A stretch of 64,000 bases of DNA from Saccharopolyspora spinosa NRRL 18395 (GTDB taxonomy: Bacteria; Actinomycetota; Actinomycetes; Mycobacteriales; Pseudonocardiaceae), in NCBI RefSeq assembly GCF_000194155.1, contig NZ_GL877878.1, forward strand, positions 2,306,189 to 2,370,188. The letters run 5' to 3'. The first letter of the stretch is position 1; each line of letters opens with the position of its first letter. The translations under genes were made by a program, and so were the position numbers. This document shows positions 23,521-31,603 of the stretch, one piece after another. A model generated the notes under the pieces. That model searched no databases and had not been told where the DNA came from. It saw only the letters and a list, made by a program, of their open reading frames with translations.

Positions 23521-23838
23521 ATGGCTGACTACGTGCAGGTTGTGACCACGACGGACTCGGAAGAAGCGGCAGCCACCTTGGCGCGGAGCATCGTGGAAGC
23601 GAAGGGCGGCGCCTGTGTGCAGGTGGTGCCGATCCGCAGCTTCTACCGGTGGGAGAACGCCGTTCAGGATGACCCGGAATGGCAGCTTCAGATCAAGACG
23701 TCGGCCGGGCGGCTCGACGAGCTGATCAAGCACATCAACGAGCACCACACCTACGACGTGCCCGAGATCATCGCAACGCCGATCACCGGCGGCAGTGCCG
23801 CCTACCTGTCGTGGCTCGACGAGGAAACTCAAGCCTGA
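23521..23838 (+). CDS. cutA: CutA1 divalent-cation tolerance protein
   Basis: A 105-residue cytosolic protein with the trimeric CutA1 ferredoxin-like fold: VVTTTDSEEAAATLARSIVE, AACVQVVPIRS-type strand, YRWENAVQDDPEWQLQIKTS and the end VPEIIATPITGGSAAYLSWL. The family affects copper and other metal tolerance and resembles PII signalling trimers. ATG 23521. Its 3' end overlaps a truncated regulator gene on the other strand by 10 nt. Confidence 0.95.
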   Translation: MADYVQVVTTTDSEEAAATLARSIVEAKGGACVQVVPIRSFYRWENAVQDDPEWQLQIKTSAGRLDELIKHINEHHTYDVPEIIATPITGGSAAYLSWLDEETQA

Positions 23839-24437
23839 AAGCTCGCGAGCAGCCCCGACGTAACCCGCTGCCGCAGGGCCTCGGCCGTACCTCGTCCGCT
23901 GTCTTGCGGCAGCACCACGGTTAGTTCCCACAGACGGTCTTGCGCGAGGCTTGCCTCGGTTCGGACGGCGAGCGGCAAAGCTTCGGCCGCCAGCTCGTCA
24001 GCCCGGTCAACGTCCGACCGTGTTGCGGCCGAAAGGGCGAGGTCCGCGACCACCAGCGCTCGAACCTTGGTCTCAGTCGGCGATAGCACGGAGAGCAGCG
24101 ACCCGGCGAGAGAGTCGGTCTCGCGGTGCCCCAATCGCCCGTACGACGAAACGGCGAGGCTGCCGAGCCTGCTCGCACCGAAGAAGCTCGTCCACGAGCG
24201 CTCGTGATGCGGGCGGGCGTAGTCGAACGCGGTGAAAGCACGTTCGAGCGCACGTTCGGCCGTTTCGCCGTCGCGGTCACCGCTTGGGGCGTGGGCACGC
24301 CGGACGAACGCACCGCAGACCGTCTCATACACGCCCATTGCCAGCACCGGGTCATCAGCAATGGCAGTGGGCACAGCACTTCTGTCCACCTGTGAGCCTT
24401 CAGGGCTTGCTTGAGCCGGTTGCTCGGAAACGGGCAT
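23829..24437 (-). pseudogene. C-terminal part of a TPR-type XRE regulator, N-terminus lost
   Basis: The frame encodes up to 202 residues of the helical repeat half of an actinobacterial XRE/TPR regulator: ERAFTAFDYARPHHERSWTS, FGASRLGSLAVSSYGRLGHR, KVRALVVADLALSAATRSDV, RADELAAEALPLAVRTEASL. The N-terminal HTH half (about 200 residues in relatives) is absent. Immediately upstream lies an IS630 remnant, so a transposon event probably removed it. An in-frame ATG at 24437 could still give a DNA-binding-less product. Confidence 0.65.
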
Positions 24438-24472
24438 GGCCGGTTCTAAGGGGGCTCCGGCGCGGCAACGCG

Positions 24473-24688
24473 CTGGAGCTACCCGACGAGCGGTGGTTCG
24501 CCTTCCTCACCGACCAACTCCTGCGCCGCGGCGTCCACAAAAGCGTTGTGGCACTGGAAAAAGACGTCCGCGAGTGGATCACAAACTGGAACGCCGACCC
24601 CAAACCCTTCGCCTGGACCAAGACCGCAGACGAGATCCTCAACTCCCTGCACAAATATATCTCACGAATTTCTGGCGCAGGACACTAG
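24473..24688 (+). mobile_element. IS630-family transposase, C-terminal remnant
   Basis: About 70 codons ending at TAG 24686-24688 read ERWFAFLTDQLLRRGVHKSV, LEKDVREWITNWNADPKPFA, WTKTADEILNSLHKYISRIS. This is the conserved end of IS630/Tc1-mariner-type transposases, containing the last catalytic acidic region. The rest of the element and its inverted repeats are missing. It sits between the truncated regulator and the cas1 fusion gene. Confidence 0.85.
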
Positions 24689-24697
24689 TTCTCCGTG

Positions 24698-26212
24698 ATG
24701 CTGACTCAGCAGCGTAGCGCGCCCGCACGCGCCCAGCGCACCCTGCCCGAAGGTGCGACCGCCACCGCCGCCACCGTCTACGGCCGCACCAGTACGGACC
24801 CGCGCGTGATCATCGCCGACGGCCGCAACGTCCAACTCCGTGTCGAACGCGGGCAGCTGTCCATTCAGGACGGAGTAGGCCAGCACCGCCGCACCCGCAC
24901 CCTCCCGAAGATCGAACGCGACGTGCGTCGCATCATCGTGCTTTCGGACAACGGGTATGTGTCCTGGGACGCCGCCCGCTGGTGCGCCGATGTCGGAATC
25001 ACCGTGGTGCAGGCCGACCGGTCCGGCAGACAGATCACCACCGCCGCCGACCCCCAGCCGGATACCGATGACGTCAGGCTGCGGCGGGCGCAAGCATTCG
25101 CGGGCGACGATGGGCCGAACGCGGCCGTCGGTTTGGAGATCGCGAAATACATCCTCGCCCGCAAGCTCGACGGACAGGCCGCCATCGTCACCGAGTACCT
25201 GAACAACCCGGCCGTCAGCGACACGATCCGCCAGTACGCCGCCGATGTCGCCGCCAGCGAGAGCGTCAGCGCCGCTCGGGTGCGGGAAGGCGCAGCGGGC
25301 GCTGCCTACTGGCAAGCCTGGTCCGGGCACGTCATCGTCCCGTTCGAGCCACGTGAGGCGTTCAGCGTGCCCGCACACTGGACCACCTTCGTGGCCCGCA
25401 AATCCCCCATCGACACCGCCAAGACCAACGGCCACCACGCGGCCGACCCGATCAACGCGCTGCTGAACTTCGCCTACAGGCTGGCCGAGACCGAATGCCG
25501 CCTCGCCTGCCTGGCTGTCGGGCTTGATCCCGCGATGGGATTTCACCACTCCGACAAGCCCAACCGCGATTCGCTGGCCCTGGATCTGCTGGAAATCCTG
25601 CGCCCGGAGGTTGATCGGTTCGTGCTCGATCTGCTGTCCACCAACGGCCCCATGCGCTACCTGTCCCCGAAATTGTTCGTCGAGGAGTCCGACGGGCATT
25701 GCAGGCTTGTCCCACCCTTGACTCACCTGGTGGCCGAACAGTGCCTCGACTGGTTACGCAGCATCGTCCCCCACGCCGTCCACATCGCGCGCATGCTGGC
25801 CACTGGTGCCAAAGGTGCGGTTCGGCCCGCCGCTCCGAGCAAGCGCACGCGCCCCCGGAAGTACCGCCCCACAACGCCACTGCGCTTGTCCGGGACGGTC
25901 ACGGTCGAGCGGATCATTCCCGATCACCTCTGGGCCAACATCGCTCCGCTACTGCCTGCGGCCCCGCAGCGGCGCAGCGTGGGACGTCCCCCAGCCGACA
26001 GCCGGGCTGTGCTGGCGGGCATCGTGTGCGCCGAACAACTCGGCTGCTCCTACACCACAATCCCGCCCACCCTCGGAGTCAGCTCCAAAACCTGCCAAAC
26101 CCGACTCGACAACTGGCAGCAAGCGGGCACATGGCCCGCCGTTGAACGTGCCCTCCAAGACAGCGACCACATCCGCCAACTTCGCGCCGAAACCGACGCC
26201 GTTCCGGCCTGA
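24698..26212 (+). CDS. cas1: Stand-alone Cas1 integrase fused to a DUF4096-like transposase domain
   Basis: A 504-residue protein. Residues about 25-370 form a Cas1: the N-terminal beta domain with VLSDNGYVSWDAARWCADVG, then the alpha domain EIAKYILARKLDGQAAIV, the Glu in RVREGAAGAAYWQAW, HAADPINALLNFAYRLAETE, GFHHSDKPNRDS and LALDLLEILRPEVDRFVLDL. Metal-ligand Glu, His and Asp/Glu are all kept. After a basic linker (KRTRPRKYRP), residues about 402-486 match the N-terminal domain of IS5/IS402-like transposases: IPDHLWANIAPLLPA, VGRPPADSRAVLAGIV, NWQQAGTWPAVERAL. There is no cas2, effector or CRISPR array nearby. GTG 24695 is an alternative start. Confidence 0.88.
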   Translation: MLTQQRSAPARAQRTLPEGATATAATVYGRTSTDPRVIIADGRNVQLRVERGQLSIQDGVGQHRRTRTLPKIERDVRRIIVLSDNGYVSWDAARWCADVGITVVQADRSGRQITTAADPQPDTDDVRLRRAQAFAGDDGPNAAVGLEIAKYILARKLDGQAAIVTEYLNNPAVSDTIRQYAADVAASESVSAARVREGAAGAAYWQAWSGHVIVPFEPREAFSVPAHWTTFVARKSPIDTAKTNGHHAADPINALLNFAYRLAETECRLACLAVGLDPAMGFHHSDKPNRDSLALDLLEILRPEVDRFVLDLLSTNGPMRYLSPKLFVEESDGHCRLVPPLTHLVAEQCLDWLRSIVPHAVHIARMLATGAKGAVRPAAPSKRTRPRKYRPTTPLRLSGTVTVERIIPDHLWANIAPLLPAAPQRRSVGRPPADSRAVLAGIVCAEQLGCSYTTIPPTLGVSSKTCQTRLDNWQQAGTWPAVERALQDSDHIRQLRAETDAVPA

Positions 26213-26435
26213 ACCGCCGTGTCGTGCGTCGGGGCGGGGGTATCCGTTTCGGCTTCCTGTCAGCAGAGCCCTGATCAGGCGTTATAGGGCACCGCGGACC
26301 GGAGCCGGCGGGACCTACCCCCTGCGGGTACTGGCCTTGGCTGCGTGGTCAGGTCGCAGACGCGACTAAGCGGTCGGGTTGGCGGTGATGTCTCCCCGGC
26401 CGCTCTGGTTTCTCTGTGGTGACGGTTCGGCTACC
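26213..26435. other. Short region after the cas1 fusion gene
   Basis: No gene, no CRISPR-like direct repeats and no convincing terminal inverted repeats are seen. It contains a 10-bp palindrome, CCTGATCAGG, near 26270. The start of the next gene is uncertain. Confidence 0.4.
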
Positions 26436-27251
26436 GTGACCGCTGTGATTGATGTTCGCCACACCGCGCATGACGACGTGGTAGAACGCGCCGAACGCGC
26501 CCTTTCCGTCCAGCTTGACCGGTCCTCTGTTGTGTACGGGGAGTCCGGCGCGTCTGAGAGCTACCGCTCCACGGCCGGTACGTGGGTGCGCATTGAGCGT
26601 CGCAACCGTCAACGTGCTGGCGGGCAAGCATGGATCGGCCTTGAAGAAGCCGCCACCATTCCCGGTGTCCGCAAACCCTCGTGGTTCCAGTCGGCGACGT
26701 GGGGTGACCAAGAGCGGGGGGTGGTGTGGCGTGCGGACGAGGTGCAGCTCATCACGGCTCCAACGGTCAGTGATCTCGATACTGCCCTGGCCCTGCCGGA
26801 ATCGTGGTGGGCTGGCCTGTCGTCATCGCTTGACCAGCTCGCCGCGTACTCAACCACGCGCATCGGCATGAGTCAGCAGCACGTGACCCGCCGCATTACC
26901 GAGGTTTTCGGCAACGGTGCGGGTACCACGGTGGACGAGTGGAGCACCGCACACACGGATGTTCACTGGGACAACGTGACCACCGACGGATATCTGATCG
27001 ATTGGGAGGATTGGGGCCGTGCGCCGCGCGGCCTTGACGCGGCGTGTTTGTGGCAAGCGTCTTTGCCGGTCCCGGAGCTGGCCGCGCAGGTCCGGCAGGT
27101 ATTCGCCGCCGATCTGGATACGCGTTCGGGGAAGTTGGCCATGCTGCTTCAAGCGGCAAACGCGGTAAGGGCCGCTGCCCGGCTTGGCGCGCCGACGCCA
27201 TTGTCAGGGCCCGCACGGGCAGCGGCCGATCAGCTACTTGCCGAGCTGTAG
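26436..27251 (+). CDS. Phosphotransferase-family (APH-like) protein
   Basis: A 271-residue protein of the aminoglycoside-phosphotransferase/choline-kinase fold. The catalytic loop reads HTDVHWDN (HXDXXXXN) and the metal loop is LIDWEDWGRAPRGLDAACLW; upstream, SESYRSTAGTWVRIERRNR would be the nucleotide-binding strand. It may phosphorylate a small molecule or peptide, or act as an accessory of the adjacent oxygenase. The start is uncertain: GTG 26436 (VTAVIDVRHTAHDD) is chosen, with TTG 26379, ATG 26388 and GTG 26445 possible. Its 3' end overlaps the convergent oxygenase gene by 18 nt. Confidence 0.75.
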   Translation: MTAVIDVRHTAHDDVVERAERALSVQLDRSSVVYGESGASESYRSTAGTWVRIERRNRQRAGGQAWIGLEEAATIPGVRKPSWFQSATWGDQERGVVWRADEVQLITAPTVSDLDTALALPESWWAGLSSSLDQLAAYSTTRIGMSQQHVTRRITEVFGNGAGTTVDEWSTAHTDVHWDNVTTDGYLIDWEDWGRAPRGLDAACLWQASLPVPELAAQVRQVFAADLDTRSGKLAMLLQAANAVRAAARLGAPTPLSGPARAAADQLLAEL

Positions 27252-28499
27252 GAAGCCAGCGGCCAGCTCTGGCGTCAACTCGGCGCATACACCCTCGTCT
27301 ACGAGCGTTCGCGCGATGGCGTCGGCAGGAACGCCGGTTTCGGCCGTGACCTGTTCGATGTTGACCGGGTTGCCGGATAGGAGCTTGCGAACGACCGGTT
27401 CGGCTTTCACCGCGAACGCAAGTTCTTTGCCGACTGCCCACACCGTCACCTCGTCCGGGCCGGTGATGATGTGCGGTGGAAAGTCGGTTAGGCAAACGAT
27501 GTCGGTCAGCTCACCGAACGCGCCCCCAGTGATGACCCGACGTCGCTGTGGTCGCTCGGTCTCACGCGCCAACAGGTACACGTCTTGCGGGCAGCGGGCG
27601 ACGAGTTGCGGCACCAGCTCCGCTAGCGTGTCGGTGTTGCCGTCCCGGTCCAGATCAAACCGGAATGCCTCGTCCTGGCGGGACCGGTCAGCGATCCATG
27701 ACAGCCAGTCCACCCCGGTTCGCTTCACAAATCCGAACGTGGCGTGAAGCGAGTAACCGGCTCGGTCGTCGGTTCGGTCTGTGCGGGTCGCTCGGTGCCA
27801 GTAGCCGCGTGGAATGTGGAACACGTCCCCGGCCCTCATGGTGCCAGCCCAGAGGACTTCTTCTGACGGTGCGTCGGCGCGTTCAACGTCGCGGTACATC
27901 GGCGCTACCCGTGAGGTGCCGCGCACTTCCCAGGACTTTTCGCCGCCGAGCTGCACGACCACAACGTCATGGTCGTCCCAATGCAGATTAAAACCGGCCG
28001 CGTTGCTGGTCGTCAGGTAGGTATTCACCTGGACCAGCTCACGGGACCACCATTGCAATGCTTGGCAGGCGATTTCCATTGCGGGATCGAACGAATCCAG
28101 CGTATCCAGGACGAGCGTGCATCCCTCTCGGATGAAGGAGGCGAGCCGATCCATGCGCGCCATCTGCCGAGCTTGCCCTCTACGGCTTGTGACGGCGCGC
28201 GTGTACCGGTCGGGGTGCAACTCTTCACCATGTTGGAACACCCTCAGTTGCGGGAACTCCAACGACCGGCGCATGATGATGTCCAGCAGCCGGGTTGGAG
28301 TAAGGATCTGTTGGCACAGTTCGGAATTCGGCATCTTGCCGTAATCGACACCCGCTCCGAGCGATCGAGAATCCTTCCAATCCAAGGCTTCTTCAATTGA
28401 TGAAACAAGTCTGTGGGTCCACGGCTGACGCTCCTTCGTTTGTGTACCAATGAGAACGGCGGCGACAGAGCAGGCGCGCGCCCTGTCGCCGCCGATCAC
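27234..28499 (-). CDS. JmjC/cupin_4-type Fe(II)/2-oxoglutarate oxygenase
   Basis: A protein of up to 421 residues like the RoxA/MINA ribosomal oxygenase family. The iron site is seen as FNLHWDDHDVVVVQLGGEKS (HXD) and, after the jelly roll, AGDVFHIPRGYWHRA (distal His). A winged-helix-like C-terminal domain follows (VNIEQVTAETGVPADAIART). The likely role is hydroxylation of a peptide or protein side chain. GTG 28499 lies 10 nt after the stop of the 49-residue peptide gene, and no better in-frame start is seen. The peptide is its most obvious candidate substrate. Confidence 0.82.
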   Translation of the reverse strand: MIGGDRARACSVAAVLIGTQTKERQPWTHRLVSSIEEALDWKDSRSLGAGVDYGKMPNSELCQQILTPTRLLDIIMRRSLEFPQLRVFQHGEELHPDRYTRAVTSRRGQARQMARMDRLASFIREGCTLVLDTLDSFDPAMEIACQALQWWSRELVQVNTYLTTSNAAGFNLHWDDHDVVVVQLGGEKSWEVRGTSRVAPMYRDVERADAPSEEVLWAGTMRAGDVFHIPRGYWHRATRTDRTDDRAGYSLHATFGFVKRTGVDWLSWIADRSRQDEAFRFDLDRDGNTDTLAELVPQLVARCPQDVYLLARETERPQRRRVITGGAFGELTDIVCLTDFPPHIITGPDEVTVWAVGKELAFAVKAEPVVRKLLSGNPVNIEQVTAETGVPADAIARTLVDEGVCAELTPELAAGFLQLGK

Positions 28500-28509
28500 T
28501 TGTTGCGGA

Positions 28510-28659
28510 TCACTCCGGGATGTTCAGCCCGTCGCCGCCTTGGTCGCCGTGGCCGTCGCCACCACCGGACTTGGACGGGTCGCCGTGCACGAGGTTCAGC
28601 CGGTCCTGCACGACCGGCAGTCGCCGGACGCCGATCACCAACTCTTCCTGGTCTTCCAT
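28510..28659 (-). CDS. Candidate RiPP precursor peptide, 49 residues
   Basis: ATG 28659 has a strong GGAGGG 8 nt upstream. The peptide has a leader-like first half, MEDQEELVIGVRRLPVVQDR then LNLVHGDPSKS, and a Gly/Asp-rich C-terminal half GGGDGHGDQGGDGLNIPE. It contains no Cys, Ser/Thr-rich core or tryptophan, so lanthipeptide and lasso types are unlikely. It is followed after 10 nt by the JmjC-type oxygenase gene. The low-complexity, repeated GDG pattern suggests a substrate for side-chain hydroxylation (inference). Confidence 0.6.
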   Translation of the reverse strand: MEDQEELVIGVRRLPVVQDRLNLVHGDPSKSGGGDGHGDQGGDGLNIPE

Positions 28660-28812
28660 TAGGATTCCCTCCTTCCTTCCTCCATGCGGCTTGCGCCGCT
28701 CTTCCTTCCTTCCACCCTTACTACGGCGTGACAGCCGCAATCCGGGTGAACCGTGGGACCGCCGAATCACCGGTTCCGCGTAGTCGGATCACCGGTATCG
28801 AGTAACCGTCTT

Positions 28813-28857
28813 CCGGTGCGGGTGCCGGTCGGGGGCGACTGACGACACCCGCACCGG
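28813..28857 (-). terminator. Hairpin between the small-protein operon and the peptide gene
   Basis: Arms CCGGTGCGGGTG (28813-28824) and CACCCGCACCGG (28846-28857) are perfectly complementary, loop 21 nt. It lies just past the stop codon at 28860, so it should end transcription of the upstream minus-strand operon and isolate the peptide gene. Confidence 0.65.
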
Positions 28858-28859
28858 GT

Positions 28860-29150
28860 CTAGGCGACCGCAGCTGGCTGACTGCGGGCAGCTCGCCCGG
28901 CACAGTTCCGGCAACCGACCACGCTGACCCGAGCATGCGTCGGTGCGTCACCGCCGATCACCCGAACGTCGCACAACGTCCACCCACGCCGGGCAGGGTC
29001 GCGTTCGTGGGCGGTCCGGTGGTGGTCGACCCAGATGACGACAGGGTCGTTGCCGGTGTCGTCGGAGGTGAACCACGCAATTGGCGTCCGGGACTGCTGC
29101 GGTGCGATCGTCGCCCCAGGAGCGCGGGCAGGGAGACCAGCCGTCGCCAT
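28860..29150 (-). CDS. Small hypothetical protein, third gene of a coupled operon
   Basis: A 96-residue protein beginning at ATG 29150, which overlaps the preceding stop as TAATG. Visible features are TPIAWFTSDDTGNDPVVIWV, a histidine-rich DHHRTAHERD segment and, near the end, VVGCRNCAGRAAR (CXXC). It may bind a metal; I do not recognise the family. It is followed by a strong hairpin terminator. Confidence 0.6.
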   Translation of the reverse strand: MATAGLPARAPGATIAPQQSRTPIAWFTSDDTGNDPVVIWVDHHRTAHERDPARRGWTLCDVRVIGGDAPTHARVSVVGCRNCAGRAARSQPAAVA

Positions 29151-29338
29151 TACTGCCCCGCTGGTCCTTGAAGGCGCTGCAACTCGCCGGGGCACCCCGT
29201 GCATGGGGTGGGGCTCGGTCTGCGCGGGTCAGCAGGCGCGAGGACGCCCAGCGGTACTCCGCACAGGGACTTGAGCGCCCTGTGGAGAACGTAGTGCTCA
29301 ATTCCGTTGCGGCTGACGAGCTTCCGGTAGCCGGTCAC
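29150..29338 (-). CDS. Small cysteine-containing hypothetical protein
   Basis: A 62-residue protein starting at GTG 29338, overlapping the upstream stop as GTGA. It reads RKLVSRNGIEHYVLHRALKS, LCGVPLGVLAPADPRRPSPT, PCTGCPGELQRLQ, with a CXXC pair and an earlier lone Cys, a possible zinc knuckle. Such tiny proteins occur next to regulators in Pseudonocardiaceae, but the function is unknown. Confidence 0.6.
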   Translation of the reverse strand: MTGYRKLVSRNGIEHYVLHRALKSLCGVPLGVLAPADPRRPSPTPCTGCPGELQRLQGPAGQ

Positions 29339-29562
29339 GACGAGATCACCCCGCTAATCGTGGGCCACAGGTTGCTGCGTGGAACCTGGCTGCTGGTGAT
29401 TGCGGCGGACGCCTGTGGGTAGGCGTCCTGCCATTCAGCGCCGTAGTGGGTCCATCGTTCGTGTTCACGGACTTCGTTGTAAACCGGGTCGGTGTGCAGA
29501 CACGCGGGTTCGCTGCATCGCCACACGGTGGCTCCGTCAGGGTCGTAAGTTCGACACGGCAT
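29335..29562 (-). CDS. Small zinc-binding-like hypothetical protein
   Basis: A 75-residue protein, first gene of a three-gene operon. It contains WRCSEPACLHTDPVYNEVRE and HERWTHYGAEWQDAYPQA; CX4C followed by HX12H-like spacing suggests a C2H2-type zinc site. ATG 29562 or GTG 29565 may be used; AGGGGTGA lies upstream. It is divergent from the TPR regulator with 365 bp between. Confidence 0.65.
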   Translation of the reverse strand: MPCRTYDPDGATVWRCSEPACLHTDPVYNEVREHERWTHYGAEWQDAYPQASAAITSSQVPRSNLWPTISGVISS

Positions 29563-29927
29563 CACTGATCACCCCTGGTCGTGGTCTGGGTGGCGGGGGA
29601 TCGGCGTTCGTGTACCCGATGCCGTGCCGATCCCCCGCCAGGCCGCGCCGGTGTTCCTGGGGGGACGGGCTGGACGGGCCTACGGGAAGAAAGCATCGGA
29701 ATCTTCCGGCGGCGGCCTCGCCAGCCACACCATTGCGGCTCTGCGTGATCACTCACGCACTGAGAGTGTGCAACCGGGCAAAGGCGTGAACTGACACAGA
29801 ATTGACACAAAGATCAGCGTTACCCTTGGATCACGCCTCCTGCCCGGAGGAACCGGCCCCCGGACTAGGCCCCCGGGGGTCTCGGGCAGGCCAGGCGCAC
29901 GGCACCCCGGGCGAGAGGACGTTCACC
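29563..29927. promoter_or_regulatory. Divergent promoter region between the small-protein operon and the XRE regulator
   Basis: No gene is seen in 365 bp. A direct repeat, TGACACAGAATTGACACA (near 29791-29808), lies about 120 bp before the regulator start and could be a pair of operator half-sites or a -35-like element. Confidence 0.4.
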
Positions 29928-31127
29928 ATGACCGCCACCGGTCCCGAGCACATTGGCTCGAACATTGCTCTCCGGCGAAAGGCGAAAGGTCTCACCCAAC
30001 ATGCGTTCGCCGCGCGGATAGGGATTTCCCCTTCCATGCTGACCAAAGTGGAGCGTGGGGAGCGAGAGGCCAGTCATTCCACCGTTGCCGCTGCCGCACG
30101 GGCGTTGCGGTGCACGATCGAGGATTTGACCGGTCAGCCCTATGTCGACAACAAGCGGGACAAGGCCGTTCACGCAGACATCGACGTTCTTCGGGGCGTG
30201 CTTCACCGAGTAGATCTCCCCAGCGACATCACCCCCCGCGACATCGACGTTATGGCTGCTGACGTGAGCAGCATCGAGAAACTTCGGCGAGACGCTGAGT
30301 ACCGTAAGCTCGCCGCTCGACTTCCGGCGTTGATCGAAGAACTGTCTGCCGCTGTCCTGCTGGCTCCCGACGCACAGGCTCCGCGCCTGCATTCGCTGTT
30401 GGTGTCGGTCTATCGGGCCACGCATGTGTTGGTGCACCGGTTGGGGTTCCCTGATCTCGCCCACGCTGTTGAACACCTCCTGGCCAAGACCGCAGCGAAA
30501 ACAGGGGATCCGCTGGCGGGAGCCCTGTCCGAGTGGGTTCGGGCGCAGCATTTCCAGGACGTTGGCGAGTACGGTCACGGCTTGACGCTGATGGCGGGTG
30601 CTCTCCGCGACTTGGGGCCCGAGCTTCGCTCCCCGAACGCTGCAACGCTCACGGTTGCCGGGAGCTTGCACTTGCGAGCGGTGACGCTGGCCGCGCGGAA
30701 CAAGGACCAGGATGCGACCCGGGAGCACCTGTCGGCTGCGAGGGATCTCGCGCGGTCTCTTTCAACGGACGAGGTCCATTACGGGCTCGTGTTCGGGAAC
30801 AGCAACATCGCTACCCATGAAACGGGGGCGTTTGTGGAATTCCAAGACTCCGCAGCGGCATTGGAGGCGGCACAGCGATGGCGTCCGTCACGGGCTATGC
30901 CCAAGCGACGACAGGGCCACCACTTCATTGATCTTGCGAGGGCATACCACATGCATGGGGACCGTAAAAACGCCTTGAAGTCTTTGCAGGAGGCTCGGCG
31001 GATCGCACCTCAGCAAACCCGGTTGCATCCGATGGTGCGCCAAACCGCCGCGTTGCTGGTGCACGATCACCGAAGGTCGAATCCCGACCTCACGAACTTT
31101 GCTGGTTGGCTCGGGCTCACCGCATAA
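29928..31127 (+). CDS. XRE-family regulator with TPR-like C-terminus
   Basis: A 399-residue protein: an N-terminal HTH (NIALRRKAKGLTQHAFAARI, GISPSMLTKVERGEREAS) and a long helical-repeat region ending in HFIDLARAYHMHGDRKNALK, LQEARRIAPQQTRLHPMVRQ. Such actinobacterial regulators often control a neighbouring small-protein or natural-product gene and may bind a peptide through the TPRs. ATG 29928 has GAGAGGAC upstream; a longer frame adds 42 unlike residues. It is the best candidate regulator of the divergent three-gene operon and perhaps the peptide locus. Confidence 0.87.
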   Translation: MTATGPEHIGSNIALRRKAKGLTQHAFAARIGISPSMLTKVERGEREASHSTVAAAARALRCTIEDLTGQPYVDNKRDKAVHADIDVLRGVLHRVDLPSDITPRDIDVMAADVSSIEKLRRDAEYRKLAARLPALIEELSAAVLLAPDAQAPRLHSLLVSVYRATHVLVHRLGFPDLAHAVEHLLAKTAAKTGDPLAGALSEWVRAQHFQDVGEYGHGLTLMAGALRDLGPELRSPNAATLTVAGSLHLRAVTLAARNKDQDATREHLSAARDLARSLSTDEVHYGLVFGNSNIATHETGAFVEFQDSAAALEAAQRWRPSRAMPKRRQGHHFIDLARAYHMHGDRKNALKSLQEARRIAPQQTRLHPMVRQTAALLVHDHRRSNPDLTNFAGWLGLTA

Positions 31128-31255
31128 ACACGCTGACCCCGCACAGTGGCCTGTGCGGGGTCTCGGCAAATCAGCACGGACGGTGTAACACAGCCCCAGG
31201 GCAGGCGGGCGACCAGCAGCCGCCGATGGACGCGATACAGCGACCCGGTTTTTGC

Positions 31256-31603
31256 CTAGCCACGCAGAGATGAATCTTTCACTGAAATTTTGGGATATAC
31301 CCGCACGTCGAGTTGTCCGGAAAGTTCGCTGGATTCAAAGCTGGCGATGAAATGTGTCTCGCCACGCTCGGACCTGATCGAAAGCGAAGTGGCCGTTTCT
31401 CTGAAAAATTCCCACAGCAGGTCGTCATCCTGGTTCCATTCGAACCGGATCGACTTCTCATGCGTGTCGTAGCTCAGCACTAGATTGCCATTTTCTGACG
31501 TGATCGTAATTGAACGAATCCAAGGCTCTTCCAGAGGCTCTGGAGATTCGCCGAATTCGTTCAGAAATTCTTGTTCGTCAGGAACGTTGAGCACGTCGGT
31601 CAT
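31256..31603 (-). CDS. Probable immunity protein of a toxin/immunity pair
   Basis: A 115-residue acidic protein (EQEFLNEFGESPEPLEEPWI, then beta-rich SITITSENGNLVLSYDTHEK). ATG 31603 overlaps the stop of the basic, toxin-like gene upstream, the usual arrangement for immunity genes of polymorphic toxins. The region is clearly AT-richer than its surroundings. No recognised family. Immunity is inferred from gene order, charge and size. Confidence 0.55.
   Translation of the reverse strand: MTDVLNVPDEQEFLNEFGESPEPLEEPWIRSITITSENGNLVLSYDTHEKSIRFEWNQDDDLLWEFFRETATSLSIRSERGETHFIASFESSELSGQLDVRVYPKISVKDSSLRG

Noticed and set aside
24662..25726. Antisense frame over cas1
   Set aside because: Shadow of the Cas1 fusion gene, which has clear catalytic motifs on the plus strand.
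24400..26450. CRISPR array near cas1
   Set aside because: No evenly spaced direct repeats are visible on either side.
28721..28951. 76-codon minus frame upstream of the precursor peptide
   Set aside because: It runs through the strong hairpin at 28813-28857 and has no ribosome site, so it is more likely terminator and promoter DNA.
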